A program made the position numbers and the translations under genes. Of a DNA stretch of 19,904 nucleotides, positions 6,965-13,606 are shown piece after piece. The notes under the pieces were generated by a model. That model made no database searches. It saw only the letters and a program-made list of their open reading frames with translations, and was not told the origin of the DNA. The DNA is from Microcaldota archaeon (GTDB lineage: Archaea; Micrarchaeota; Micrarchaeia; Anstonellales; Anstonellaceae). The stretch covers positions 1 to 19,904 of the forward strand of contig JAOAKE010000011.1 of the NCBI GenBank assembly GCA_026413805.1, in the 5' to 3' direction. Positions within the stretch are counted from its first letter, which is position 1. Each line of letters opens with the position of its first letter.

Positions 6965-7882
6965 CTACTTAGCATGCGCCCCAATGTGGAAGCTCTTTTC
7001 CCTATAAATTACTGTGTCGCCAGCAACAATTCTTTCCCCTATTGACAAAAGAAAGCCCTCTCCTTTCTTTTCATACCTCCCAATTATCACGCTATTTCCC
7101 TTTGCCAAGCTTGAGAAGGCCTTCTCAAAAGGCACAAGTTCTTCTATGGCAAACCTCAGCTGCTTAGTCATCAGCATTCGCTCCCGCCGCCCATTAGACG
7201 AAAAGGTCAGGTGCTTGTTGTCAACAAAAATGCTCCCTTTTTTCGTGTCCTTCATAAGCTGGAGCAGTTCCCCCTTTGCCGCATCTATTTTTCCCCGCAG
7301 CCTTTGCTTTGCAAGCCGCTCAAATGCCTTTGCGACATTCAGCTTCAGCATTTTAATCTTGTTCTTTGCCAATGCAAGCTTTGAATGGACAGGATGGCTT
7401 TTAGATGCCAAAAGAGCCTTTAGCCTCCTCAGCCTTGAATGGCATTTTTTGGCATGGTCCCTGAAAAGCACAAGCGATGCCTTCAGCTCGCTTCTTTTGT
7501 TGGCAGCCTTTATTTTTTTTAGATGGAGCGAGAGCGCCTCAAGGTTCTTTTTGGCTTCTTCAAATTCAGCTGCCCACCTCTCTTCCAAGTCAGCGAGCAT
7601 CGCACCTGTTGCAAGCGGCGCAATTACTGAAAGGTCGCTTTCAAGCTTGTTGGCAAGCACAGCACTTTCATTAAGATCAAAATCCTTCCCGCTTCGCATC
7701 AACTTTGAGGCGAGCTCAATTTGATTTTCTATCCTTTCCAGCGCTCCATGGAACTCTCCTGCGCTTTCAGAGGAAGAAAGGAATTCTTCAAAAACCTCGT
7801 CCGCTTCCTTTTCAAGGCGTGAATAAATTTTTTCGCAAGTCCAGATAGCGCCGGCCGCCAAGCCCATGCTCCCCTTGTGCAA
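6965..7882 (-). CDS. Coiled-coil protein of unknown function next to rtcB
   Basis: This protein has about 305 residues, with long Ala/Leu/Lys/Glu-rich helices over residues 15-200 that read as antiparallel coiled coils. It ends in a compact C-terminal region of about 100 residues with strand-like segments (GSIFVDNKHLTFSS, GNSVIIGRY, GDTVIYREKSFHIGAH). The frame opens with TTG at 7882; an ATG at 7867 has a GGGGAG sequence very close upstream, so the start may be either. There is no signal peptide or membrane helix, so it is probably cytoplasmic. It is the last gene in the htpX-rtcB direction, 52 bases after rtcB, which suggests co-transcription. The family is not recognised. A link to RNA repair or to protein quality control is only a hypothesis from position. 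Confidence 0.8.
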   Translation of the reverse strand: MHKGSMGLAAGAIWTCEKIYSRLEKEADEVFEEFLSSSESAGEFHGALERIENQIELASKLMRSGKDFDLNESAVLANKLESDLSVIAPLATGAMLADLEERWAAEFEEAKKNLEALSLHLKKIKAANKRSELKASLVLFRDHAKKCHSRLRRLKALLASKSHPVHSKLALAKNKIKMLKLNVAKAFERLAKQRLRGKIDAAKGELLQLMKDTKKGSIFVDNKHLTFSSNGRRERMLMTKQLRFAIEELVPFEKAFSSLAKGNSVIIGRYEKKGEGFLLSIGERIVAGDTVIYREKSFHIGAHAK

Positions 7883-7934
7883 TTTGGAATTTATTAAGCT
7901 TTTGCCAACCTGCCCACATGCCCTCTTGGATAGC

Positions 7935-9359
7935 CTAACCTTTCACCACGCCCATGGGGATTAGGCGCGCAACAATGTCTGAAAGCCCTGCTGCCTGCAC
8001 TGACATAACCACTTCATCAACATCCTTGTATGCCCCAGGCGCTTCTTCTGCAAGCAGCTCTGCCTCAGTCGCCTTCACCATTATTCCCTTAGAGGCAAGC
8101 TCATTTTCTATCTGCCTTCCCTTCCAGGTATTTATCGCTTTTGAGCGGCTCATTGCACGCCCTGCGCCATGGCAAGAGGAGCCGAAGCTATTTTCCATCG
8201 CCCCTTTCCTTCCTACAAGCACATATGAGGCAGTGCCCATGCTCCCAGGAATCATTACTGGCTGCCCGATCTCCCTATAGTAGGCAGGAAGCTCCCTTCT
8301 TCCAGCTGCAAATGCCCTTGTCGCGCCCTTTCGGTGCACGCAGAGCATCTGCCTCTTGCCATCCACCTCATGCTCTTCAAACTTCGCAATATTGTGGCAT
8401 ACATCATAGACAAGCGACATTTCCTCGCCAGTCCCCTTGCCAAAGACTTCATCAAAAGTCTCGCGGACCCAGTGCATCATAATGTGCCTGTTGCAGAAAG
8501 CATAGTTCACCGCGCACCTCATTGCCTTTACATACCTTTGGGCTTCAGGCGAATTTATTGGCGCGCAGCAAAGCTCATGGTCAGGGAGCTCAATCTTGTA
8601 TTTTCGCGAAGCAGCCAGCATTTCCCTTAAGTAATCGTCACACACCTGGTGCCCAAAGCCCCGCGAGCCGCAATGTATCATCACTGCAACATTCCCTGCC
8701 TTCAAGCCAAATTTCTCGGCAACTTCGGGCAGCATCACCCTTTCAATTTCCTGTATTTCAACAAAGTGGTTGCCTGCCCCAACAGTCCCAAACTGCGGAA
8801 GCCCCCTTTTTTTTGCCTTTTCAGAGACAGCAGAAAAGTCTGCCCCGTCCATCCGCCCCCCTTCCTCTGTCTTCTCCTTGTCCTTTGCAGCCCTATAGCC
8901 CTGCTCAATTGCCCAGTCAACCCCTCTTGTCACAGCCTCTTCAAGCTGGCGCATGTCCACCCTTAGCTTCCCTTTTGAGCCAACCCCCGAAGGCACATTC
9001 TTGAAAAGCAGCTCAACTAGTTGCTTCATTTTCGGCACAACCTCTTTTTTTGAAAGCGGGGTGGCAATGAGCCTGACTCCGCAGTTTATGTCATAGCCCA
9101 CCCCTCCTGGCGAAATCACGCCAGTTTCCATGTCAAATGCGCCCACTCCGCCAATTGGAAAGCCATAACCTTCGTGGCCGTCAGGCATCAGGCAGGCGCT
9201 TTTGACAATCCCAGGCAGGGTTGCAACATTTTTCAGCTGCTGGAATGTCCTGTCCTTTCCCATTGACTCAAACATTTTCTTGGTGGCAAAAATCCTGCCG
9301 GGCACTCTCATCTTGCCTTCGGCTTCCATCTCCCATATTGCCTCCCCAATTTGTTTCAA
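7935..9359 (-). CDS. rtcB: tRNA-splicing ligase RtcB (3'-phosphate/5'-OH RNA ligase)
   Basis: RtcB joins tRNA exon halves after intron removal, using GTP and Mn2+ to ligate a 2',3'-cyclic phosphate end to a 5'-OH. All key residues are present in the 474-residue protein: C93 in YDINCGVRL, H198 in GAGNHFVE, H229 in MIHCGSRG, H322 in CHNIAKFEEH and the guanylylated H397 in SSCHGAGR. These match the Pyrococcus enzyme (C98, H203, H234, H329, H404) with small offsets. The PDGHEGYGFPIGGV signature is intact. The frame begins with TTG at 9359, preceded by GGTGAT at a good ribosome-site distance, and this start keeps the conserved IWE region; the ATG ten codons later would remove it. There are 30 bases between it and the upstream htpX. 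No archease gene is visible in the window. Confidence 0.97.
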   Translation of the reverse strand: MKQIGEAIWEMEAEGKMRVPGRIFATKKMFESMGKDRTFQQLKNVATLPGIVKSACLMPDGHEGYGFPIGGVGAFDMETGVISPGGVGYDINCGVRLIATPLSKKEVVPKMKQLVELLFKNVPSGVGSKGKLRVDMRQLEEAVTRGVDWAIEQGYRAAKDKEKTEEGGRMDGADFSAVSEKAKKRGLPQFGTVGAGNHFVEIQEIERVMLPEVAEKFGLKAGNVAVMIHCGSRGFGHQVCDDYLREMLAASRKYKIELPDHELCCAPINSPEAQRYVKAMRCAVNYAFCNRHIMMHWVRETFDEVFGKGTGEEMSLVYDVCHNIAKFEEHEVDGKRQMLCVHRKGATRAFAAGRRELPAYYREIGQPVMIPGSMGTASYVLVGRKGAMENSFGSSCHGAGRAMSRSKAINTWKGRQIENELASKGIMVKATEAELLAEEAPGAYKDVDEVVMSVQAAGLSDIVARLIPMGVVKG

Positions 9360-9389
9360 AAAATCACCAATCCGATTTTTTGCCTTCTC

Positions 9390-10361
9390 TTATGCCATGC
9401 TTCTTTTAATGGCCATCAGCCTCTCCAGCCTTTTTGCAGTCAGCGGGTGAGTCATCAAAAGCTCCATGGCGCCCATCCTTTTCTCCTTCTCAATTGCACT
9501 CATCAGCGCCGCCTCATCTCCTGCATTTATTGCCCCTGCGATTTCAACAGCGCTTATCTTGGCGCTGCTTGGCTCGGCAAAATAGAGCGCCTTCACCATG
9601 GAATTTGATGCCTCGCCTCCGCCTCGGCTTGCATCTGCCCCATATGAGATTTTTGCAAGCGCCCTCATGAGGCTTGCAGGGTTTTCTGTCAGCCTTGCAG
9701 AGAATTCATCAGCAAAATATTCCCTCTGCCGGGAGAGCCACATCACCAGCAGCTGCCCTATAAACTGGGCTACATATGCCCCAATCAACTGCCCAATCCC
9801 AAACCCGCGGTCGTCCCTTCCGCGAGGGCCGAAAATCAAAACTCCATAGTACAGGACAACAGGAAGCACGCTTGCAACAGTCATCACTGCAACATCGCGG
9901 TTATTTATATGCCCTATTTCATGGGCAAGCACGCCTTCCACCTCCTCTGGCGAGAGCAGCTTCAGCAGGCCGCTGTGGACAGCTATTCCCGAATCCGACT
10001 GCGTCCTTCCAAAGGCAAATGCATTTGGCGAGGGGTTGTTCACCAAGTAAAGCTTGGGCATGGGCAAGCCGGCTTTTTTTACCAACCTCTCCACCATTTC
10101 AAAAATCTGCGGCGCCTCCTCTCTTTTCAGCTCCCTTGCGCCTGTCGCCCACTTTATTATAGCCGGGCTAAAATACCACTGCACTCCTATCATAAAGAGG
10201 GAAACCAGCAGCCAGAAAAATATGCTTCCTGAGCCTGCCATGCCGCTTGCATAAAGTATAAAGCCAATTATTGCTGCCACTAAGCCAAAGACAAGCACGC
10301 TTGTTACCATTATCCTAAGTCTCATTTCCCACCCTGGGTCAAACCTTCCAAACGAAGCCAT
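9390..10361 (-). CDS. htpX: HtpX-family membrane zinc metalloprotease (M48)
   Basis: HtpX proteases degrade misfolded membrane proteins. This 323-residue protein has two N-terminal transmembrane helices (about 18-40 and 46-66), then NPSPNAFAFGR, and the zinc motif HEIGH at 147-151. E214 in REYFADEF is the likely third metal ligand. Two further hydrophobic segments flank it (about 158-178 and 192-210). Length and order match the family. The ATG at 10361 has a strong ribosome site (GAGGTGGGAG) and a TATA box about 30 bases upstream. It is the first gene of the htpX-rtcB-coiled-coil run. The call is secure; substrates are unknown. Confidence 0.96.
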   Translation of the reverse strand: MASFGRFDPGWEMRLRIMVTSVLVFGLVAAIIGFILYASGMAGSGSIFFWLLVSLFMIGVQWYFSPAIIKWATGARELKREEAPQIFEMVERLVKKAGLPMPKLYLVNNPSPNAFAFGRTQSDSGIAVHSGLLKLLSPEEVEGVLAHEIGHINNRDVAVMTVASVLPVVLYYGVLIFGPRGRDDRGFGIGQLIGAYVAQFIGQLLVMWLSRQREYFADEFSARLTENPASLMRALAKISYGADASRGGGEASNSMVKALYFAEPSSAKISAVEIAGAINAGDEAALMSAIEKEKRMGAMELLMTHPLTAKRLERLMAIKRSMA

Positions 10362-10383
10362 GCTCCCACCTCACTTCTGCAGA

Positions 10384-10395
10384 TTATATAAAATA
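10384..10395 (-). promoter_or_regulatory. TATA box of htpX
   Basis: Read on the minus strand this is TATTTTATATAA, centred about 29 bases upstream of the htpX ATG at 10361. This fits archaeal box A spacing with a very short leader. A second TATA-like element, GTATTTATAG, lies at about 10430-10439 and could serve as an alternative. Confidence 0.6.
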
Positions 10396-10478
10396 GCTGC
10401 TTTATTAATTAACTTGATTTGCTGCAAGCCTATAAATACCTTTTTACTCGCTGCCTAATTTCAAAGAAAAGCCTTGCT

Positions 10479-11474
10479 CTAATTTTTTTTCCCTGCGAGG
10501 TAGTTGCCCGCCCAATTGCTGTCAGGCGGCCTTCCCTGCAAGCTTTCAAAGACATCAAGCATCCCAAAAACACGCATCACATATTCCTCTGCCATCTTAA
10601 ATTCCTTGGTGTGCGTCCTGCTTGTTTTTAGCATCCTCTCTGCGCCGTTTGGCCCCTTGTTGTATGCAAGAACTGCGCCCATTGGGTCAGAAGGAAATTT
10701 AGCCAAGCACCTGTTCTTGAAAAACCAAATGCCAACCATGAGGTTTTGGCGGGGGTCAAACTTGTCAGTTATTTTTATGCCAGTGCTATCTTCAAAGTCC
10801 TTTATTGCAATGTCCGTTATCTGCATCAGCCCGTAAGACAACATATTTCCTTTGTCATGCACCGCCCTTTCCTTTCCTTCTGACTCCACATCCATAATCG
10901 CATATACGAACGGACGCGCTTCTTTCGGCACATCAAACCTGTTGCAAACCCCCTCAATTAGCTTGGAATATTTCTTGTTCTTCTCCAAAATAGGCCCAAT
11001 GCCTGCACTTACCTGCCTTTCAACCCATTTGCTCATTTTCCCTTCGCCAAGACTCCTTTCCAGCCTTTCTTTTCCAGTCTCTCTTGTAGCCTTCCTTTCC
11101 CTTTTTTCAGCGGCGCTCCCCACTTTGCTTATTACTGCGCCGCCGACGTTTCCTTCCCCAAACACAAAGCCTTTTCCAAAAGACCTTTCCCACTCCTTTC
11201 CTGAGAGCCAGTTTTTAGGCTCATTAAGCTCCTTCTCCCAGTTTATCTTCGCGTTTTGCTTCTGATTCGCAACCAGGCGGTAATCAAATATCTTTCCCTC
11301 ATTGTTGATAATTACCAGCCGATGATATTTCCTTTGAGGGTTCTTCTCCTCCCAATAGGTTTTTATGTCAAAAACATGCTCCCTGCCTGTTTTTTCAAAG
11401 AACTCGTTTATCTTTTGATAGGGTGAATCCACAAACTGCCGCTTTTTTTCTTCCCTTAGCTTCATTCCGTCCAT
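10479..11474 (-). CDS. SLT-fold protein (lytic transglycosylase-like)
   Basis: The 331-residue protein ends in a clear soluble-lytic-transglycosylase fold. It has the catalytic Glu E197 in MDVESEG followed by SYGLMQIT at 213-220, FDPRQNLMVGIWFFKN at 239-254, and AYNKGPNG at 270-277, the counterpart of the usual AYNAGP. The start at 11474 has a GAGGAG ribosome site five bases upstream and a TATA-like box; a longer frame to 11750 runs through tRNA-Arg and is rejected. The N-terminal 160 residues are charged, with one strand-rich segment (HRLVIINNEGKIFDYRLV) and no signal peptide. Lytic transglycosylases cut the glycan of bacterial peptidoglycan, which archaea generally lack. The target may therefore be another glycan, a neighbouring bacterium, or a virus-derived function. 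It lies 60 bases after tRNA-Arg on the same strand. Confidence 0.88.
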   Translation of the reverse strand: MDGMKLREEKKRQFVDSPYQKINEFFEKTGREHVFDIKTYWEEKNPQRKYHRLVIINNEGKIFDYRLVANQKQNAKINWEKELNEPKNWLSGKEWERSFGKGFVFGEGNVGGAVISKVGSAAEKRERKATRETGKERLERSLGEGKMSKWVERQVSAGIGPILEKNKKYSKLIEGVCNRFDVPKEARPFVYAIMDVESEGKERAVHDKGNMLSYGLMQITDIAIKDFEDSTGIKITDKFDPRQNLMVGIWFFKNRCLAKFPSDPMGAVLAYNKGPNGAERMLKTSRTHTKEFKMAEEYVMRVFGMLDVFESLQGRPPDSNWAGNYLAGKKN

Positions 11475-11504
11475 GCACTCTCCTCTTAATAACAAGCACA
11501 AGAC

Positions 11505-11518
11505 ATTATTAAATAATA
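11505..11518 (-). promoter_or_regulatory. TATA-like box before the SLT-fold gene
   Basis: Read on the minus strand this is TATTATTTAATAAT, nearly palindromic, centred about 38 bases before the ATG at 11474, with the GAGGAG ribosome site (11480-11485) between. It allows transcription independent of the upstream tRNA-Arg. Confidence 0.5.
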
Positions 11519-11534
11519 TCACCAGCCGCCATAA

Positions 11535-11606
11535 CGCCCCTACTGCGATTCGAACGCAGATCGCCGGCTCCGGAGGCCAGCATTCTATCCATTGAACTAT
11601 AGGGGC
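11535..11606 (-). tRNA. tRNA-Arg (anticodon CCG)
   Basis: A full cloverleaf folds on the minus strand. The acceptor stem is GCCCCTA with TAGGGGC, the D stem GTTC with GAAT (one G-U), the anticodon stem CTGGC with GCCGG (one G-U), the loop CTCCGGA, the variable loop four bases, and the T stem CTGCG with CGCAG around TTCGAAT. The anticodon at loop positions 34-36 is CCG, reading the Arg codon CGG. The discriminator is G, no CCA is encoded and no intron is present. A TATA box lies about 35 bases upstream. Confidence 0.97.
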
Positions 11607-11636
11607 AGCCTGCCAATTTTCTATTACTATGGATAA

Positions 11637-11650
11637 ACTATATAAATAAA
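11637..11650. promoter_or_regulatory. TATA region shared by tRNA-Arg (-) and the Cys-rich mini protein (+)
   Basis: ACTATATAAATAAA contains a TATA-like core on both strands (TATATAAATA and TATTTATATA). On the minus strand it lies about 35 bases before the tRNA 5' end. On the plus strand a start about 25 bases downstream would give a leader of roughly 70 bases that includes the hairpin at 11682-11721. It may be one bidirectional promoter or two overlapping ones. Confidence 0.55.
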
Positions 11651-11681
11651 GAAACAAAAATAGGCAAACAGGCGACCAATT

Positions 11682-11721
11682 GCAGGGCTTGCAAGCCAAT
11701 GCAGCATTGCATAAGCCCTGC
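11682..11721 (+). promoter_or_regulatory. Leader hairpin upstream of the Cys-rich mini membrane protein
   Basis: GCAGGGCTT (11682-11690) pairs exactly with AAGCCCTGC (11713-11721). Inside it, GCAA (11691-11694) pairs with TTGC (11707-11710) after a two-base bulge, leaving a 12-base loop. The structure ends ten bases before the GGAGGG ribosome site (11731-11736). There is no T run after it, so it does not look like a terminator. A 5' leader regulatory structure is plausible but unproven. Confidence 0.55.
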
Positions 11722-11741
11722 CAGGCCGCCGGAGGGAAACC

Positions 11742-11933
11742 ATGTGCCAATGCTGTTGCGGATGCAAAAGCTGGCTAAAACTGATATTCGGAGCCCTGCT
11801 CATACTCTCAGGAAGCGGGGTGCTTGGCTTTAATCCATGGGTAGTGCTGGGCATCCTGATAGCCCTGCTGGGAGTATCTCCTATGCTTTGCAAGTGCGAG
11901 GAGTGCTGCGCTGTCCCAAAAAAGAAAAAGTGA
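11742..11933 (+). CDS. 63-residue membrane protein with Cys clusters at both ends
   Basis: A small but well supported gene: the ATG is preceded by GGAGGG at five bases. The N-terminus is MCQCCCGCKSW (five Cys in the first eight residues). Two hydrophobic helices follow, about residues 12-28 and 33-48, separated by a short GFNPW turn. The C-terminus carries CKCEECC and a basic PKKKK tail. Both Cys clusters would lie on the same side of the membrane if the two helices form a hairpin; the Lys tail suggests the cytoplasmic side. The clusters could bind metal or form an Fe-S site or disulfides; I cannot decide. It is divergent from tRNA-Arg, has a leader hairpin, and ends just before a hairpin-plus-T terminator. 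No family recognised. Confidence 0.8.
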   Translation: MCQCCCGCKSWLKLIFGALLILSGSGVLGFNPWVVLGILIALLGVSPMLCKCEECCAVPKKKK

Positions 11934-11939
11934 AATAGG

Positions 11940-11963
11940 GCAGCACGCAAGACAGCTGCTTTT
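11940..11963 (+). terminator. Hairpin plus T run after the mini membrane protein gene
   Basis: GCAGC (11940-11944) pairs with GCTGC (11955-11959) around a ten-base loop and is followed at once by TTTT, with a second T-rich run shortly after. It sits between the plus-strand gene ending at 11933 and the convergent metG stop at 11966. The stem is short, so the assignment is tentative. Confidence 0.5.
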
Positions 11964-11965
11964 CC

Positions 11966-13507
11966 TTATTTTTCCATCTTCTTAAAAAGCGGGGCAGGAG
12001 TGCCAAGCACATGCCCAGCTTCTAAAGTATATTTTCCAATGCCCTCCCACCTTTCCCCCTTGGCATTCAGCTGCCTGAAAATTTCTGAAGAGCTGTTGGG
12101 AATGAATGGCTCAAGCGCAATCGCCAAGTCCTTCACTTGGTGAAGCAGCAGATAAATCACAGCAGCGCACCTTTCGGGGTTGCCCCTGGCAAGCTTCCAC
12201 GGCTCATTCTTCTGAAAATACGCATTTGCTTCCTTGCCAGCTTCCATCGCCAGCTCCAGCGCCTCTTTCAGCCGAGCCTCCTCCATGAGCTGCCCTGCCC
12301 TTTCAAGCCTCTTTTTTTGCGAAGCTGCAAACCCCTCATCCTCTTCGCTTAGCCTGCCTTGCGGCACCCTGCCCCCAAACTCGCGCTGTGCAAAAACCAG
12401 CACGCGGTTCACAAGGTTGCCTATATTCGCCAAAAGCTCGTTGTTGTTCTTCTCGCGCAAGGCTTTCTCCGAAAAATCACTGTCTTCAAAGGTGGGCTCG
12501 CTTAAAAGGCAGTAGCGAAGCGGGTCAACGCCATACCTTTCAATTAGGTAGAAAGGGTCAACTATATTCCCAAGCGTTTTGCTCATCTTCTGCCCTTCCA
12601 CTGTTATATAGCCATGCACAAGCACCCTTTTTGGGAGGGGCAGGCCAGATGAAAGCAGCATGGCAGGCCAATAGACAGCATGAAAGCGCAATATCCCCTT
12701 TCCTATTACATGGCAGTCAGCAGGCCAAAATTTCCCAAACTCCTTTTCATCGTTGCCATAGCCAATCCCAGTAATATAGGTCCCAAGCGCATCAAACCAA
12801 ACATACATAATCTGTGCAGGGTCGCCAGGCACAGCCACTCCCCAGCCCTTTGCACGCCCAACTGACCTTGAAATTGAAAAGTCCTTCAGCCCGCCTTTTA
12901 TGAAGCTCAAAATCTCATTTTTCCTTGTTTGCGGGACCACCTGAAGCTCATCAGTTTCAATCAGCCGCTCCAGCTCAGGCTGGTATTTTGACAGCCTGAA
13001 AAAGTAGTTTTCCTCCTCTATTTCCTCAGGCGCTGCCTTGTGCTCAGGGCACACCCCTCCAGGCAATTCCTCAGGCTCGTAAAAAGACTCGCAGCCAACA
13101 CAATACAGCCCCCGGTATTTTTTCTTGTAAATGTCGCCTCTCTTTTCGCACAGCTCCCAAACCTTTTGCACTCCGGGCCAGTGCAATTTTTTGTCCGAAG
13201 TCCTCCTAAAGCATGTATAAGACAAGCACACCTTGTCTGCCATCTGCCTGAAAACCTCTGAATTCCTGTCGCAAAGCTGCTGGACGCTTATCCCCTCCTT
13301 TTCTGCAGCCTGCACATTTTTCAGGCTGTTTTCATCAGCCCCAGTGATTAGCGCAACCTCCTTGCCTTTTAGCTTTTGGTAGCGCGCAATGGCATCAGCC
13401 TGCACAAACTCCAGCACATGCCCTAAGTGAGGCGCAGCATTCACGTATGGGATTGCGGTTGTGATGTAGAACTTTTCCAGTGGCAACACCGCTTTTTTCA
13501 AGGGCAA
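11966..13507 (-). CDS. metG: Methionyl-tRNA synthetase, bacterial (Thermus-like) type
   Basis: MetRS charges tRNA-Met. The class I signatures are HLGH at 27-30 in YVNAAPHLGH and KMSKT at 307-311. A single zinc knuckle, CVGC (136-139) with CPEH (153-156), sits in the connective peptide as in Thermus-type enzymes, rather than the two knuckles common in archaeal MetRS. Segments such as GLYCVGCESFYEPEEL and KMSKTLGNIVDPF resemble the bacterial enzyme closely. The protein ends after the helical anticodon-binding domain and has no C-terminal tRNA-binding OB-fold. The frame opens with TTG at 13507. No ATG is available, and GTG 13489 or TTG 13486, a few codons before the first strand (FYITT), are alternatives. 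It lies 99 bases after the nitroreductase gene on the same strand. Bacterial origin by transfer is inference. Confidence 0.96.
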   Translation of the reverse strand: MPLKKAVLPLEKFYITTAIPYVNAAPHLGHVLEFVQADAIARYQKLKGKEVALITGADENSLKNVQAAEKEGISVQQLCDRNSEVFRQMADKVCLSYTCFRRTSDKKLHWPGVQKVWELCEKRGDIYKKKYRGLYCVGCESFYEPEELPGGVCPEHKAAPEEIEEENYFFRLSKYQPELERLIETDELQVVPQTRKNEILSFIKGGLKDFSISRSVGRAKGWGVAVPGDPAQIMYVWFDALGTYITGIGYGNDEKEFGKFWPADCHVIGKGILRFHAVYWPAMLLSSGLPLPKRVLVHGYITVEGQKMSKTLGNIVDPFYLIERYGVDPLRYCLLSEPTFEDSDFSEKALREKNNNELLANIGNLVNRVLVFAQREFGGRVPQGRLSEEDEGFAASQKKRLERAGQLMEEARLKEALELAMEAGKEANAYFQKNEPWKLARGNPERCAAVIYLLLHQVKDLAIALEPFIPNSSSEIFRQLNAKGERWEGIGKYTLEAGHVLGTPAPLFKKMEK

Positions 13508-13606
13508 ATAAGAATTAAAATGGGTTGCATGGGCGGCTTAATCCTTGCGCTCATTTCTTGCGAAAAGCAGGCAAGCAGCCACTCCAAATGGCAAGACTTT
13601 TTCGCC

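Noticed and set aside
8522..9004. 160-codon plus-strand frame inside rtcB
   Set aside because: Shadow of a strongly conserved gene on the other strand; low-complexity Pro/Ser/Gln content.
11475..11750. Extension of the SLT-fold frame by 92 codons to 11750
   Set aside because: It runs through the tRNA-Arg gene and the opposing mini-gene start; the ATG at 11474 has a good ribosome site and TATA box.
13538..13606. 22 in-frame codons after the TGA of the nitroreductase gene, suggesting read-through
   Set aside because: An open run of this length is common by chance and the protein already ends where the family normally ends.
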